The notes: generated by a model not told the origin, from the sequence alone. DNA of 64,000 nt from Hyperoodon ampullatus (GCA_949752795.1 OX457061.1:45478338-45542337); one strand, 5' to 3'. Positions 45,991 to 57,770 are shown, counted from the first letter of the stretch. A program made the numbers and translations.

Positions 45991-46587
45991 AAGATTCAAC
46001 TGTGGGAATTTTAGTTGCAGAACAGAATGTAAATATTATAAATCCTGATAAAGTAGAAACAACACTGGCAACATAATCTGGAATGGAGGAGAGGAGGGCG
46101 AAGGAGGGCAGAAGTACGAATCACATTTTCCTTCACAGTTCAGAGCAACTAATACGCGTATAAAACTGAAACATAATTGTAAAAAATCCTACTCCAATCT
46201 CTTGACTGCAATCGTTTTTCTTGAGAGGGGTCTTTTAAGAATGAATATTTTTTTGAGGTGAAGGAATATTTAGCTGAAGTTCAGCTATTCCTTCATTTTC
46301 ACTTTAGTTTCTTTCCCCTCTATTAAATTCAAGTAACAGTACACTTTGTACTTTGGTTAAGAAAATAGCTTCTGTAGTATGTCTCATTCATTTTTCTATC
46401 TGTCTGGCTCTATTTCTACCTCTCTCTCTCAGTCTCTCAATGCTTTATGCACACAAATGTTAATACTGACCATTTCTGGGTGGTGAGATTTTTGAGTGAC
46501 TTTTTGCATTTTTCTCTGTATTCTTTTATATGGCTTATAAATCATTTAAAAATAATAAGTATGTAACTTGTTTCAGTTTTAAAAGAC

Positions 46588-46620
46588 TATCATCTATCTA
46601 TCTATCAATCTATCTATCTC
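46588..46620. repeat. (TATC)n microsatellite
   Basis: Seven or so tatc units with one interruption, in AT-rich DNA. Confidence 0.85.
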
Positions 46621-46741
46621 TTTTGGTTTAAAATAAATCACCTAATCTCGAGCCTCAGATTCCTCTTCAATCTGCGGATAACAAGATTTACATTAGAGGA
46701 TGGTTTGAAAATTGTGAGATAATATACCCCCCCCCACCCCA

Positions 46742-47222
46742 TGGTAGGCTGAATAATGGCCCCCAAATAAAGCCACATCCTAATTCCCCAAACCTGGGAA
46801 TGTTAATTTACATGGTAAAAGGATTTTACAACTGTGATTAAGTTAAGGCTCTTAAAATGGGAAGATTATCCTGGATTATCAGGTGCTGTGGATGTAATCA
46901 CAACCATCCTAATAGAAACGGAGTCAGAAGTCTTCGGAGTCAGAGGGGAAGGTGATGGAATGATGGAAGCAGAGGCTGGAAGATGTAGGAAGGGTCCGCA
47001 AACCAAAGAACACGTGCAGCCACTAGAAGCTGAAAGGGCGAGGAAATTGATTATCCTCTCAGAGCCTCCAAAAGGAGCCAAGTCTGCCCACACCTTGACG
47101 TTAGCCCAGTGAAACTGATTTCAGACCTCTGACCTTCAGACTGTAAGAGAATAATCTGTGTTGTTTGAAGCCACTAAATGTACGATAATTTATTAAACAG
47201 CAATAGAAAACTAATATCAGAC
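46742..47222 (+). repeat. LTR-like ancient element (MaLR-type texture)
   Basis: The order 'gtaggctgaataatggccc', 'ttacatggtaaaagga', 'ggattatcctggattatca', 'gtgttgtttgaagccacta' and 'gaaaactaatatc' is one I recognise from a widespread mammalian solo LTR. The exact subfamily is not certain. The frame at 46834-47112 is part of it and not a gene. Confidence 0.6.
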
Positions 47223-47224
47223 AT

Positions 47225-47520
47225 TCCTATATTCTGTTCCTTTAGCCCAAGTTGACCTCCCCACCCATCTCTTTCATCCCCCCAACTCCTACCTGTTCAA
47301 TATTCAAGTTTCCCTGACATTGCCTACCTTCCACTGCTGCCCAGAGTGCGTGTCCCCCATCACAGCACTTGCCACTCTCTGTTACAGCTGCTCACGGATA
47401 GGCCTCTCTCCCTCACAGCTCATGCCTGCGAGGACAGGGCTGGGGACCAGGCTCTCTGCCTACCAAGCCCAGCAGAGAACCCAGCTCAGTAACTATTAAA
47501 TGAACAGATGGGTAAATGAG
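47225..47520 (+). repeat. L2-like 3' end relic
   Basis: 'gcacttgccactctctgtta', 'gaggacagggctgggga' and 'gtaactattaaatgaacaga' follow the LINE-2 tail order. Identification is tentative. Confidence 0.4.
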
Positions 47521-47764
47521 GGCTAGGTGAGTAGTTGGTACCATACAAATAATCATGACACTTGTTCCTTGGTGTCAGGATCTCTTCCTTCCCTCTTTCT
47601 ACCTGGCTGTCTCCCACCAGCCTCTCCTCCACATAACACACACTCTTCCAATCTCTAGAAAACTGATCTGGGTCTTTATCTCTGACTTCTTTCCTCGGTC
47701 ATTGGTCCAAAACACATTTGCTAACAACTGTTGAGTCTGCTGGTAGGTTTACCTTTGGGCGGGC

Positions 47765-48005
47765 ATGTCTGTGTGTGTGTGTGTGTGTATTATGGAGACC
47801 TGTGAACCTCTTTAAGTGTGTTTTCCTGGATATGTAATATGTGTGTAGTGAGTGTTAGACACATGTGTCCCATATGGATGTGTTTTCATGTACATGCCCG
47901 TGTCTGTGGCTAAGCTTGTTGTTTCTGTATACATGTCTCTGCTTGTATGCTGTGTGTCTCTGATTATGGGTTATGTGTCTGTGTGTTAGTGTGTGTCTGT
48001 ACAAG
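47765..48005. repeat. GT-rich segment with short (TG)n
   Basis: A pure TG run near 47768-47788 is followed by looser tgtgtgtctg and gtgtgtagtg words. Confidence 0.7.
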
Positions 48006-48639
48006 CAGGAAAAGATACCTTTTGATTGCTGCCCCCTAGAGATCTGACCGCCTGAGGCAGGTGTTGGTGTGCCGGCTTAGCTCGCTGAGTTGCTGCCTGT
48101 CTTCTCTTTCCTGTCTCAGGCAGAAGGCTGGGCCTTTTTTTCTCCCTGTCTCCTGGGGTGAGGATCTCAGACCCAAGGCTGAGCCAGCCACAGACATCTT
48201 CCTGACTCTGCCTTCTGAAGGCCTAAGCTTCTTGAGGGGATTTTGCTAAGGAGAGAGGAGAGGGGGCAAAGCCATCCAGAGAGTCCCTCCAGATGAAGAG
48301 GGGGTCTGCGTTTGCATGGGCAGATGGGACCCATAAACACTCCCTACAGATGCCCTAGGAGAGGGGTCAGGGTGGGCTTGGGAAGGGAGGCTCCTGGACA
48401 TTGAGCTCCAGCCTGGGAATCTCAGCAGAGACCATGTGAATCACACCATCAGATACCCAGGACCTCTGCACAGTTAGAGAGGATGGGGTGAGGAGGGGCC
48501 CCCAAAATGACCTTCCTACTGCTCCAGGGGCTGGGACCTTGGAGAGGAGTTACATTTAGTTTGGTTTGGTTTGGTTTTACCACTTTAACCATTTTAGTGT
48601 ATAGTTCTGTGCTATGAAGTATATTTGCATTGTTGTGCA

Positions 48640-48735
48640 ACCATATATTTAGTTTATAAAATATAGTTATATATTTGGCTTATATATTTATGTAAATGTA
48701 TATAATTTATATATAAATATATATTTCGTGTATAT
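48640..48735. repeat. AT-rich simple sequence
   Basis: Repeated tatatattta and tatataattt words over about 95 bp. Confidence 0.85.
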
Positions 48736-48929
48736 AATTATTTAGTTTCTACAATAGAGAAACATCACCAGTTTTGCACACCTGAGCACACCCACCTCTG
48801 GGCTCAGTGTCACCAGAAGGAACACATACCAGTTGTGGGGAGGACTGTGGAGAGGGAGGGGACATGGCCCCAGGGGGAAGGGCAGGAATGTGAGGCCCCT
48901 CCTTCGGGAGCTGGGGTAGCAGAGGAGGT

Positions 48930-49200
48930 GGGGCTGGGCAGGCTGGGCTTTGAAAGCCAGGCTGAGGTTCAGGGGCTTCTGCTGAGAGTCAGGGGGCCCT
49001 GGCGGCTGGGGAGACCTGGCCAGGTTTGTGTTTGGGAAAGATTGCTCTGGGGGCCGTGCAGAGGAGAGGAAGGAGGAAGAGAATGTGGAACCCATGGTGA
49101 TGAGAGCAGCAGCAGGCCTGAGTGAGGCGCTTTGAGTGAATGACGTGTGAGGCCTGAGAGCAGGTCGAAGGACTAGGGCTGGGGCAGTGACTACTGAGCT
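48930..49200 (+). repeat. Ancient interspersed-repeat relic, same family as at 25620
   Basis: Shared phrases include 'gcctgagtgaggcgctttga' and 'agattgctctgggggccgtg' in the same order as in the copy at 25620-26100. The family name is not certain. Confidence 0.4.
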
Positions 49201-49243
49201 TTTTCTGGCTTTTTTTTTCATTCTTAAAAAAATTGAAGTATAG

Positions 49244-49452
49244 GGCTTCCCTGGTGGCGCAGTGGTTGAGAGTCCGCCTGCCGATGCAGGGGACACGGGT
49301 TCGTGCCCCGGTCCGGGAAGATCCCACATGCCGCGGAGCGGCTGGGCCCGTGAGCCATGGCCGCTGAGCCTGTGCGTCCGGAGCCTGCGCTCCGCAACGG
49401 GAGAGGCCACAACACTGAGAGGCCCGCGTACAGCAAAAAGAGGAAAAAAAAA
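49244..49452 (+). mobile_element. Young tRNA-derived SINE (CHR type), plus orientation
   Basis: Nearly identical in body to the copy at 45782, with the same head and 'gcggagcggctgggcccgtg'. The target duplication aaattgaagtatag occurs at both ends (ending 49243 and 49469). An A-rich tail is interrupted by agagg. Confidence 0.98.
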
Positions 49453-49517
49453 AAAAAATTGAAGTATAGTTGCTGTACAATATTATATGTTATAGGCATA
49501 CAATATAGTGATTCACA

Positions 49518-49731
49518 ATTTTTTTTTTTTTTTTTTTTTGCGGCACGCGGGCCTCTCACTGTTGCGGCCTCTCGCGTTGCGGAGCACAGGCTCCAGGTGC
49601 CCAGACTCAGCGGCCATGGCTCACGGGCCCAGGAGCTCCGCGGCATGTGGGATCTTCCCGGATTGGGGCACGAACCCGTGTCCCCTGCATCGGCAGGCGG
49701 ACTCTCAACCACTGCGCCGTCAGGGAAGCCC
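49518..49731 (-). mobile_element. Young tRNA-derived SINE (CHR type), minus orientation
   Basis: A poly-T tail (about 21) is on the left and 'gcgccgtcagggaagcc' on the right. It lies only about 65 bp from the previous SINE and faces it. The short flank caattttt is present on both sides. Confidence 0.97.
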
Positions 49732-50214
49732 AATTTTTAAAGGTTATGCTCCGTTTATAATTTTTATAAAATATTGGCTATATTCTATGTGTTGTACAGT
49801 ATATCCTTGTAGCTTATTTTATACCTAATAGTTTGTACCTCTTACTCCCCTACCTCTCTGTTGTCCCTCCCCACTTCCCTTTCCCCACTGGTAACCACAA
49901 GTTTGGAGAACTGTGCTTTGAAGAGCACACAGTCTTCCCTCTCCCTTCCCTCTCCACCCCACGTCTTGATGAATGTGGGGGTGGAGAGGGAAGGGAGAGG
50001 GAAGAGTCACTTGCAACCCCTGTTGATTTGGAAGATGGTAGGACTGTTTATTGAACTGGTGAGCACAGAAGGAGTACAGACTCTGGGGAAGTTGATAATA
50101 ACCATGGCTCAGACATTCAATCACTTGCCTGCGGTTACATAGCACGTAAGGGGTAGCCGAGGTCAGATGTAATCATGTCAAGTGTAAGGCACGAAACCAT
50201 CTGGCCAATTGTTA

Positions 50215-50430
50215 CAAGAATGCGCTCTGGGGTCAGACAAACCCGGGCTCCTTTTGACCTGGGACAAGGTGATTAATCTCTCTAAGGCTCAGTTTCCTTA
50301 AGTGGAAAATGGGAAAACAGCACCTACCTCATAGGGTTGTAAGGATTTTATGAGATGATGTGTACAAAGAACTTAGCACAGTGCCTACTATGTTGTAAAC
50401 ACTCCATAAATCTTAGCTCTTAATACTGTA
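50215..50430 (+). repeat. MIR SINE
   Basis: MIR phrases 'gctctggggtcagacaaac', 'aggctcagtttccttaagt', 'tacctcatagggttgtaagg' and 'tagcacagtgcctacta' are in order. Confidence 0.88.
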
Positions 50431-50444
50431 ACAACAACAGCAGC

Positions 50445-50546
50445 AGGGGAGGGGAGGGTAAGGGAGAGGAGGGGAGGGGACGGGAGGGGAGGGGAGGGGA
50501 CGGGAGGGGAGGGGAGGGGACGGGAGGGGAGGGGAGGGGAGGGGGT
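50445..50546 (+). repeat. G-rich minisatellite (20-bp unit)
   Basis: Three exact copies of cgggaggggaggggagggga start at 50481, 50501 and 50521, within a longer gggga run. The plus strand is all purine apart from one C per unit. Confidence 0.95.
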
Positions 50547-50634
50547 GCAGAGAGCACAGCCCACCAAGGAGGCTGAGGAGGGGCCAGAGAGGTGAGGCAG
50601 CCAAGCAGCATGCCGGAGCTGGGGGCAATGCAGC

Positions 50635-50810
50635 AAATTCGGATTTTAATCCAGGCTATCACTGCTGCTGTGGAGCCTTAGAAAAGCCCCCTGATTGCCT
50701 TGAGCCCCGGTTCCCTCATCTGCTGCATGGACCTTGTCTGTATGAAGGTGAGGGATATCTGTGATGCATGTACAGCTCTGGGTGCTTCATAAACAATAGT
50801 TGTCATTTTA
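50635..50810 (+). repeat. Decayed MIR SINE
   Basis: 'gattttaatccaggctatca', 'cggttccctcatctgctgca' and 'gggtgcttcataaacaatag' keep the MIR order. Confidence 0.55.
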
Positions 50811-51579
50811 GGAGGAGGAATAAACGTTCCCAGAGAGAGTGGCTTCGTGGAAGACAAGGAAAGGTAGGGTTTCAAGAAGGGCCTCACTGCTCAACAGCCT
50901 CACTGCTGCCAAGAAGTCAACAAAGATAAAGGCAGAAAAGTATTCATTGGCTGTGACAAGGAGATGAAAGTGACCTTGGTGAGCCAGCTTCAGGGATGCT
51001 GAGAGCAGAAGTTGGGGACAGCGGCTGAGGAGTGATGGGAGGCGGGGAAGTGGAGCTGAGAAAGCAGGTGACTGCTTGGCAGGGATGAGGAGGAAGGAGT
51101 AAGTGGGGAGGGGGCAGCGACAGGCACGGTTCTGAGATGGGAACCACAGCACATGGCAAGTTTGCCTGTCCCAGAGTGTAACTGCTTTGTGTCTACCCTG
51201 CCCCCACATGCTGGCTCCAGCCCTGGGCCCCTTTGTTCTCTACACAAGGCCTCTCTGTCTGGGCACAGACCATGGTATGATCCCAGGGCCTTGGGTGCTC
51301 CCTGGGCCCCAACCTGGGTCACCCAATGCTGAGGCCAGGCACCTCCTCTCTCTGCCCTACTTTCCAGTGTGGCCTAGGAAAAGCTGAAGTGGTTCACACC
51401 TTCTTCCAGGGCCTTAGCTTCCATCCCTCTCCTTGCATGCCTGGATCTGTACAGCCCAGGGGGGATGGGGAGTAATGATAAAAATAGCTATCAATTATAT
51501 CCTTTCTCCTGGTTCCTTCTCACCAGTATTTAAACATGCCTGTGTAAGAAACACATAAGAAATTTTTAGAAAAAAAAGA

Positions 51580-51960
51580 AAACTTCCTCTAATTCTACAT
51601 CCTTCTGTATCTATTCTCCTTCCACCTAACTTTTCCAGTCAATCATCTATACTGCATCCACTTCTTACTCATGAAACCACTAAAATCTGGCATCCACCAC
51701 AAACCCCATCTCTACTGTCCACTGCAACTATTCTTGCCAAGATAATCAACAACCTCCTTGTTCTTAAATCCAATGGTCCCTTTCTATAAACTACTGGACC
51801 TTCTTTGACATTTTGGATTGCTGACCTTTCCCTCCTTCTTGAACCTCTGTCCTTTCTTGGCTTCCTTAAAACTATGTTCCCTCCCAGTTTTCCTTCTCTC
51901 TGAGAGCTTCTTCCTTATTTACGCTGAATATTTATCTTTTCCCCTGCACCCATGAACGTT
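51580..51960 (-). repeat. Ancient interspersed-repeat relic
   Basis: 'aagataatcaacaacctcct', 'aaatccaatggtccctttc' and 'cctccttcttgaacctctgt' read as the opposite strand of the repeat family seen at 25620 and 48930. Family name not certain. Confidence 0.4.
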
Positions 51961-53149
51961 AGTATGGTATCCTCTTTTACGTTTTGTTTCCCTTCTGGTG
52001 GGAACTCATATGGTTATCAGGGGAGTCACCATCCTATGACCCCACCGCCCACCCCCTCCACAGGTCGCTGGTGCAGGGAATGGCATCTGACCAAAGCCAG
52101 GCTGATGAGAGCCAGTCCCTAGAAATTTTGGAGCTGGAACTGAGAAGAATAAGCCTGAACTGGAACTGAAAGAGATGAGCCAACATTTTGTTAGGTACCT
52201 GGATTTAAGCTATAAAATTGAGAACTGTCAGAAGCTGGGTTTGTTATTATTATTATGTGGACTGAGAAAGCATAAGAAGCTTGTCAGGAGAGAAAAAAGG
52301 AGAGAGAGAAGGCAGGGTGGGGACAAAAAGCAGGGCTTGTTCAATTCCTCCGGCTTTTCCAATGTTCCTCCATCCTGATTTCTGGGACCTCTCAGTTTCC
52401 TAATCAGGGCATCAACATCAGTGAACGGCCAATAACTCAGCGTCTACGGTTCAGCAAGGTGCATAATGATCTAGCTCCTAGCAGTCTGAGGTCAAGAATG
52501 AAACACATTTTGTTATCCAAGTTAAATAAGTTAACACTTACTCTGTTGTCCACTAACTGCTTGCAGACCACCATTTTGGATCTACCCTTCCAGGCGCATG
52601 TGATGGTGCCTCTCATCGTAAAATGAGTTGAATGGAATGCAGGTGAGGCAAAGGCATCATTCAAGGGCAGGTTGAAGAAGAAAGGTTTCCAGTCCCGTTA
52701 CTCCAGCCTAAGTTGCCCCATGAAGCCAGAAGCCATAGTCAGAGAGATTGAAAGAGCCTCCAGATGTAGTGCTAAAAAAGGGAAACTGCTCCAAGAGCTT
52801 GCACAGACCTTGCATCTTCTTGGCAAACCTGAAGATTCAGAGAGCATGGTCCTACAAAATTCTAGTATTGATTATGGAAGTGGAAGTCTGTGTATTCACG
52901 GACGTTTTCAACTTTTAAATAGTTTTTCTATATGGGAAAATTCCCATTTTAAAACCTGGCCTCCTCAGTACAGAAGTCAGAACTAAAATTCCCAGCACCC
53001 CTTGCAGCTTGTCTATAGGCATGCTACTTCCCCTACGTGAGATTTTGATTGGAAGTGAGCAATGTGAGCAAGGGAAATATCACCAAAGTTCACCAATATT
53101 TCTGGCTCTCCTCTCCTTCTAAGCACCAGGAGGATTGCACTTGTGGCCA

Positions 53150-53445
53150 CGAGATTTGTTTTGATCAATGCCATGTGAGCAGAAGCCAGTACACATTTTC
53201 CCTCACTCTCTTGGGCCACAGCCAACTCTGAAGGTTCATATCAAGAAGGTGGCATCATTGTAAGATGGTGGAGCTTCCAAAAGTTTAGATCCTTGAGTGA
53301 CCACAGTGAGCAAGACTCTTCCTCCTCCCTTCACCCATGCTGGAACTGTAGCTGAGTAAGAAATACATCTTTGCTATTTTAAGCCAGTAAGATCTGGGGG
53401 TTGTTTGTAACTACTGCGTTACCTAACGAATTCTGACTGATGAAG
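53150..53445 (+). repeat. MLT-type LTR-like relic
   Basis: The end 'gctattttaagccagtaaga', 'gggggttgtttgtaactact' and 'attctgactgatga' matches the 3' end texture of MaLR-type LTRs. A second similar end lies at 53600-53790. Confidence 0.45.
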
Positions 53446-54879
53446 AAAGGAAGCAGGTTGGACATAGGACTTCATTTTCATATAGCGCAAGTATCTAGCT
53501 TTTGGGAATGGTAGTCGTAACAGCATTGGTTTCCTAGTGGTTGCAAAACTAAGTTCTTACCACAGAAGCGCCATAGAGCTTAGTATTTGGAGTGGTAATG
53601 ACTGTGATTTCCTCATCAGGTTGTATGGTGTGGTTTGGGTGTTGTTCCTAGAAACTTATCCTCAAGTCCATTTCCCTAGCCCTCCTAACAATTCTGAGCT
53701 AAGTAATATCTTTTAACAAATCCCTTTTATGCTTCAACTATCCAGTGGATTCTATTATTTGTGATAAAGAACTCTGACTGATAAAATTACTATATTTAGT
53801 AAATCACATGTTCCATCAATTATAAGAGGCAAGTTATTTGAATTACTAAATGAATAATATGAATTACTAAAAAAAAGAGGCTTAAAAACGATTACATGCC
53901 ATTAATTGCAAGACATATTCTGATTTCAGAGTTGTTTAAAGTAGAAAAAAATGTGCCTTAGGATCAATGAAATATAGTATTAGCCAAAGGAATTCTCCCC
54001 ACCCCCCCCACAGATGAAACTGACAGATGGATGATTTTAAAAGAATAGTTGTAAAAGAATTGTATCATCTGGGAGGAAAAATAAAACCGTACCCAATCCT
54101 CATAAATGCAGAGATCTGTGATTGCTCAATTCCAGGAAAATCCCTAAGGCACCACCAGAAAGTGTGGTGCTAATCAGTAGAGTACCCCACAGAGAAATCC
54201 TCCACAATGGTGCTCTCAGAGCACTGGGTAAGAAATCTTGTCTTTGTGGGCAAAACCTGGGGCAGCCAGATTGGCTGATGGAGGAACTCTGTAGCCAAAG
54301 AAGTGAGTCAACACACAGCTGCCAAGAGATTTCCTAGTCCCATGATTTTCATTGTTATTCATGGCCAAAATATCATAAACAATGTTCTGGATAGTGACCA
54401 CTACACAATGCTTTCTTTTTACTCCATTTTATTCTCTATTTCTTCCATCTCTAAATATCAGGAGGTTTTTGGGGGGCGTGGGGAGGAGTGGTTTAAAGGT
54501 AGTTCAAAGGCAGTTCAAACAAAGGTAATGGGATTATTAGAAGCCATGTTCACACCCTATAGAGACCTGACTAGAACATGAAGGGACATTACCCAGGGAA
54601 CCTATATACGAATAATATTGGTCCTATGATATAACCTCCAGAAGCAGTAGCTGGATGTGTCATTGAGCTGCCCTCCACTGAAAAGGAAGTGAATTTATTG
54701 GCATATGTACAGTGAGATGGTTGGATTATATAGGTGAGGACATTTTTGGAATCATACATATAGGGAAAAAATGTGTTTGTGTTGGGCAAAGGATGGACTA
54801 TAGTGAACAACTGCCATTCTGCTTTTTCAGAATCTCTCTTCTCCTCCTCCACTCACCCCAGTGTCCATGCAGTTATGAT

Positions 54880-55330
54880 GTGGGTCATATTAGGCAATTT
54901 GATCCTCATCGATCCCTTGGCCCCAGTTGATTGGTCCAGAGTTAAGCATCTTACTAAGCTGAGCCAATCAGAGTACTTCCTGAGAAATCTGCAAACTGCA
55001 GCCAAGAAAACAAAGCCAGTGTCTTGTTGGATGCCTAGACATTATGATTTTAAGCTATGGGATTGTCTGAAGTCTTATTTTTCACCACGTGGACCAGAAG
55101 AGCATTGGAAGCCAGAATGGGGGTGGGGATGACAATGCTGGGGCAGGGCAGGGGACGGAAATGAAGGAGACAGGCAGAAAGTAAGAGAGATAAATGGAGA
55201 GAGAACCTAATGGCTTTTGTGTCTATTAGTTCCAGTTGTTCTTGAGGCATCCTTGTCTTTAGGTTTCAGGTATCTGATTATAAATATGTCTTTTTGTTTA
55301 AACCAGTTCCTATTCTTCTTGGGTGAGTTC
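54880..55330 (+). repeat. Ancient interspersed-repeat relic
   Basis: 'gagccaatcagagtacttcc', 'aagaaaacaaagccagtgtc' and 'gttccagttgttcttgaggc' follow an order I associate with a common old mammalian repeat. Not named. Confidence 0.3.
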
Positions 55331-55369
55331 TTTCACTTTTCTGGTTTGACTACTACTGTTTTGCTGAAA

Positions 55370-55940
55370 CTCACACAATGTTATCTTCAGCCTGGACCTC
55401 TCTCCTGAACCTCAGACCTGTTTATCCAGCTGTCTATGGAACATCTCAACTTGGATGTCCAACTCGTACCTCAAATTCAACATATCCAAAAGAGAATTCA
55501 TCACCTCCCCACCCCAACCCTCTGCTGAAACTTACCCCTTCTCCTGTGTTCTCTATCTTAGTAAATAGCATCACGGTATCCCTATCACCAAGCTGGGAGT
55601 TATCCCAGACTTTTTCCTCCCTCTTACCCCCCATATCCTATAGGTCTAGGTCTCTAAGTCCTGCCAGTTGTAACTCTCCAATATTCTCAATGCTTTCCTG
55701 TTCTCTCCACTCCTATTCCCCTACCTCATTTCCATGCCCTGTCATTACTCCTTGCCTTTACTCTCAAATGCCTTCAATCCCTCCTTCTGCCCAGCAGCCC
55801 AAATCATCCTTCTAATTTCTGGATATGATCACATTTACTCCTCTGTTCAACATTTCTTCAGTGGCTCCCCACTGTCTTCAGGATAAAATCTGAACTCCAG
55901 CAGCTGGGTCACAAATTCACTCATATTACACTCAGATGTG
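55370..55940 (+). repeat. LINE-2 relic
   Basis: 'acttggatgtccaactcgta', 'ttcagtggctccccactgtc' and 'ttcaggataaaatctgaact' are typical L2 coding-strand phrases. The frame at 55378-55815 is part of this decayed element and not a gene. Confidence 0.75.
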
Positions 55941-56279
55941 CAATATTATTAGTCTTCTCTCTTTCCTAGAACTGATTTGATCTTGTTCACAATGCCCCCA
56001 CCCTGCTGGGTAACAGGGGCAGGGGAAACTAAAATTAATCCACTCTGGTAAGCTCAGGCAGGTCTAAAAATTTATTTTAGTCAGTCTCTAAGAAATTCAG
56101 TAGGTTTGGATGACTCAGTCTTTCAGGTTATTTTACCCTTCCCTTTCTTGTTTTCAAGATAGCACTTGGTTTTATAGGGATCTCATTGGGGGAAGGGGCT
56201 CCTTACCCATGTGGTCCTTGGAGTTGTGTCACTTGGTATTTGCTGAGCTATGGTTGGTCTGGTATAAATAGTGAATTAC

Positions 56280-56430
56280 AATCCTGAGAGGTAGCTGTTA
56301 CTAAAACCATTTTACAGATGAAGAAGCTGAGGCTAAAAGAGGTTGAGTAACTTGCCCAAGATCACAAAGTTAGTTAAGTGGCAGAACCAGTAATCAACAC
56401 CACCCTGATTCTGGTTGGCACTTGGATCTG
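56280..56430 (-). repeat. MIR SINE relic
   Basis: 'aaccattttacagatgaaga', 'gttgagtaacttgcccaaga' and 'gttaagtggcagaaccagta' are the reverse-orientation MIR core. Confidence 0.8.
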
Positions 56431-57119
56431 CATCTAGAATTCCAGAGATAAGTTAACATCCGATTTGGGAGCACTGAGAGACTTCATGGTATAGCTTTAG
56501 AGCTGCGCTTATCCATGGGAGAATATGTCCAGTGGAATGAGAAAAGGGTCCATTCAGAACACTTAGGAATCACTTGCATATGAAGTAGGGTAGGAAGCCC
56601 TACCTGATAGCTCCTGCCCAAGCTGATCTTTCTCTTAGGAGAGCTTCTAGGATGGAGAGTCATGCCTGGTCCTATTCCAGCCAGGGCTGAGCCATCCCTC
56701 GGAATACCCCATTCCTCTCTGTCCTAGGCTCCCCCATAGCAGGGTAAAGTACAAAGCCCTGACCAGTACTGGGTGGGAACTCAATAAATGTGTCAAAACA
56801 ACTTATGTTGGCAGAGCTGCTCACACCTCCTGGGGCCAGGGAATGTGGAACCAACTACAGACCCTCTGAAGTGGGGATGCAGAGTCCACACCCAGGTGGG
56901 AGTGGACGTGCGGGAGTATAGGGGACTTCCAAGACCAGGAGGTTCGGTCTCCTCCCAGATGTTGTATCCCAGTGCCTCCCTCCAGTTGATGGGGACAGAG
57001 ACCTCTCGCAGATATGGAAGGGTGGTCTCCTGGTAGAGGGGTAGGGCGGCTCTGGCCTTTCTCAGATGTTGGGTGAGCAGATCTTCCGGGGGTTGAAAGT
57101 GCAAGAAATCCCCGCAAGT

Positions 57120-57770
57120 AGGTGGGCCCCGCCCCCTTCCCCCCCGTGGAGGGATCCACACTGAGTAGCCCCTTCAGCCCTCTTCCCGCCCCCGCCCCCG
57201 CTTGCACAAGGGGCGGGCCAGTCTTCACCCCGGCGCACAACCAATGGCAAGGGAGCCTGGCACGGCCAGCCAATTAAATGGCGGCAGCGGCGAGGGATGG
57301 CTCCTCCTCCGACAGGCCGCCGGCCGCTGGCCTCCGAGAAGGCGGGGCTCCTTCCCTGTTTTTGCTGCCGGCCGAGCCTGGCCGAGCCCAGCCGGGAGAC
57401 CAGTCGAGCCCAGCCGAACGTAGCCGAACGCAGCCGAGCCCAGCCGAACCCCGCGCCCAGACGGCCGCCGCCGCCCGAGCGCCGCCGTGCGAGCAGGCGA
57501 GCGGCCTCGGCCGCGGAGGAGGCGCCGCCCCAGTGGGAGGAGGTCCCCGCTCGCCGCAGACCGCCCGCGGCAGAGGCCGCCCCGGTCGCGCCGCGGCGGG
57601 AGCGGCCGGCGGAGGCTGCGCTGCCGAGGGGGAGGGTCGGGGGGAGGGGACGTCACCCCTGCCCGCCTCCCGCTGCTCCCCGCCCGCAGGCTCCCGAGCA
57701 GCAGTCGGCGCCCTGCATCCCGCTGCCCCGGACCCTCCCGCGGGCGCGCACCGGGCTCAACTCAGGTAAG
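57120..57770 (+). promoter_or_regulatory. ENHO: ENHO CpG-island promoter with CCAAT boxes and YY1 site
   Basis: G+C-rich DNA opens with gc-box-like 'cccgcccccgcccccg' near 57187. CCAAT occurs at 57241-57245 and 57270-57274, and the YY1-type AAATGGCGGC at 57276-57285 follows directly. A TATA box is not seen. Transcription probably starts near or just after the YY1 site. The motifs are seen; promoter activity is inferred from the exon that follows. Confidence 0.65.
57290..57765 (+). other. ENHO: ENHO non-coding exon 1 (start approximate)
   Basis: The exon ends at ctcaactcag before the donor gtaaga at 57766. It is GC rich and contains a 10-bp periodic agccgagccc repeat at 57371-57450. Human ENHO has one 5' UTR exon followed by an exon with the whole reading frame, as here. 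The 5' end is estimated from the promoter motifs. Confidence 0.6.

Larger units (their letters stand above)
49222..49860 (+). mobile_element. L1-like 3' fragment interrupted by two SINEs
   Basis: The host sequence reads 'aaaaattgaagtatagttgc', then 'tgtacaatattatatgt', then after the second SINE 'ataaaatattggctatattc' and 'gtacagtatatccttgtagc'. This is the familiar 3' end of cetartiodactyl L1-type elements. It is split at 49243 and again near 49518 by SINEs in opposite orientation. Confidence 0.6.

Noticed and set aside
46834..47112. 92-residue frame
   Set aside because: Lies wholly inside an old LTR-like repeat.
52672..52986. 104-residue frame in the intergenic region
   Set aside because: No similarity that I recognise, AT-rich repeat-laden context, no splice sites or promoter; probably chance or a decayed repeat.
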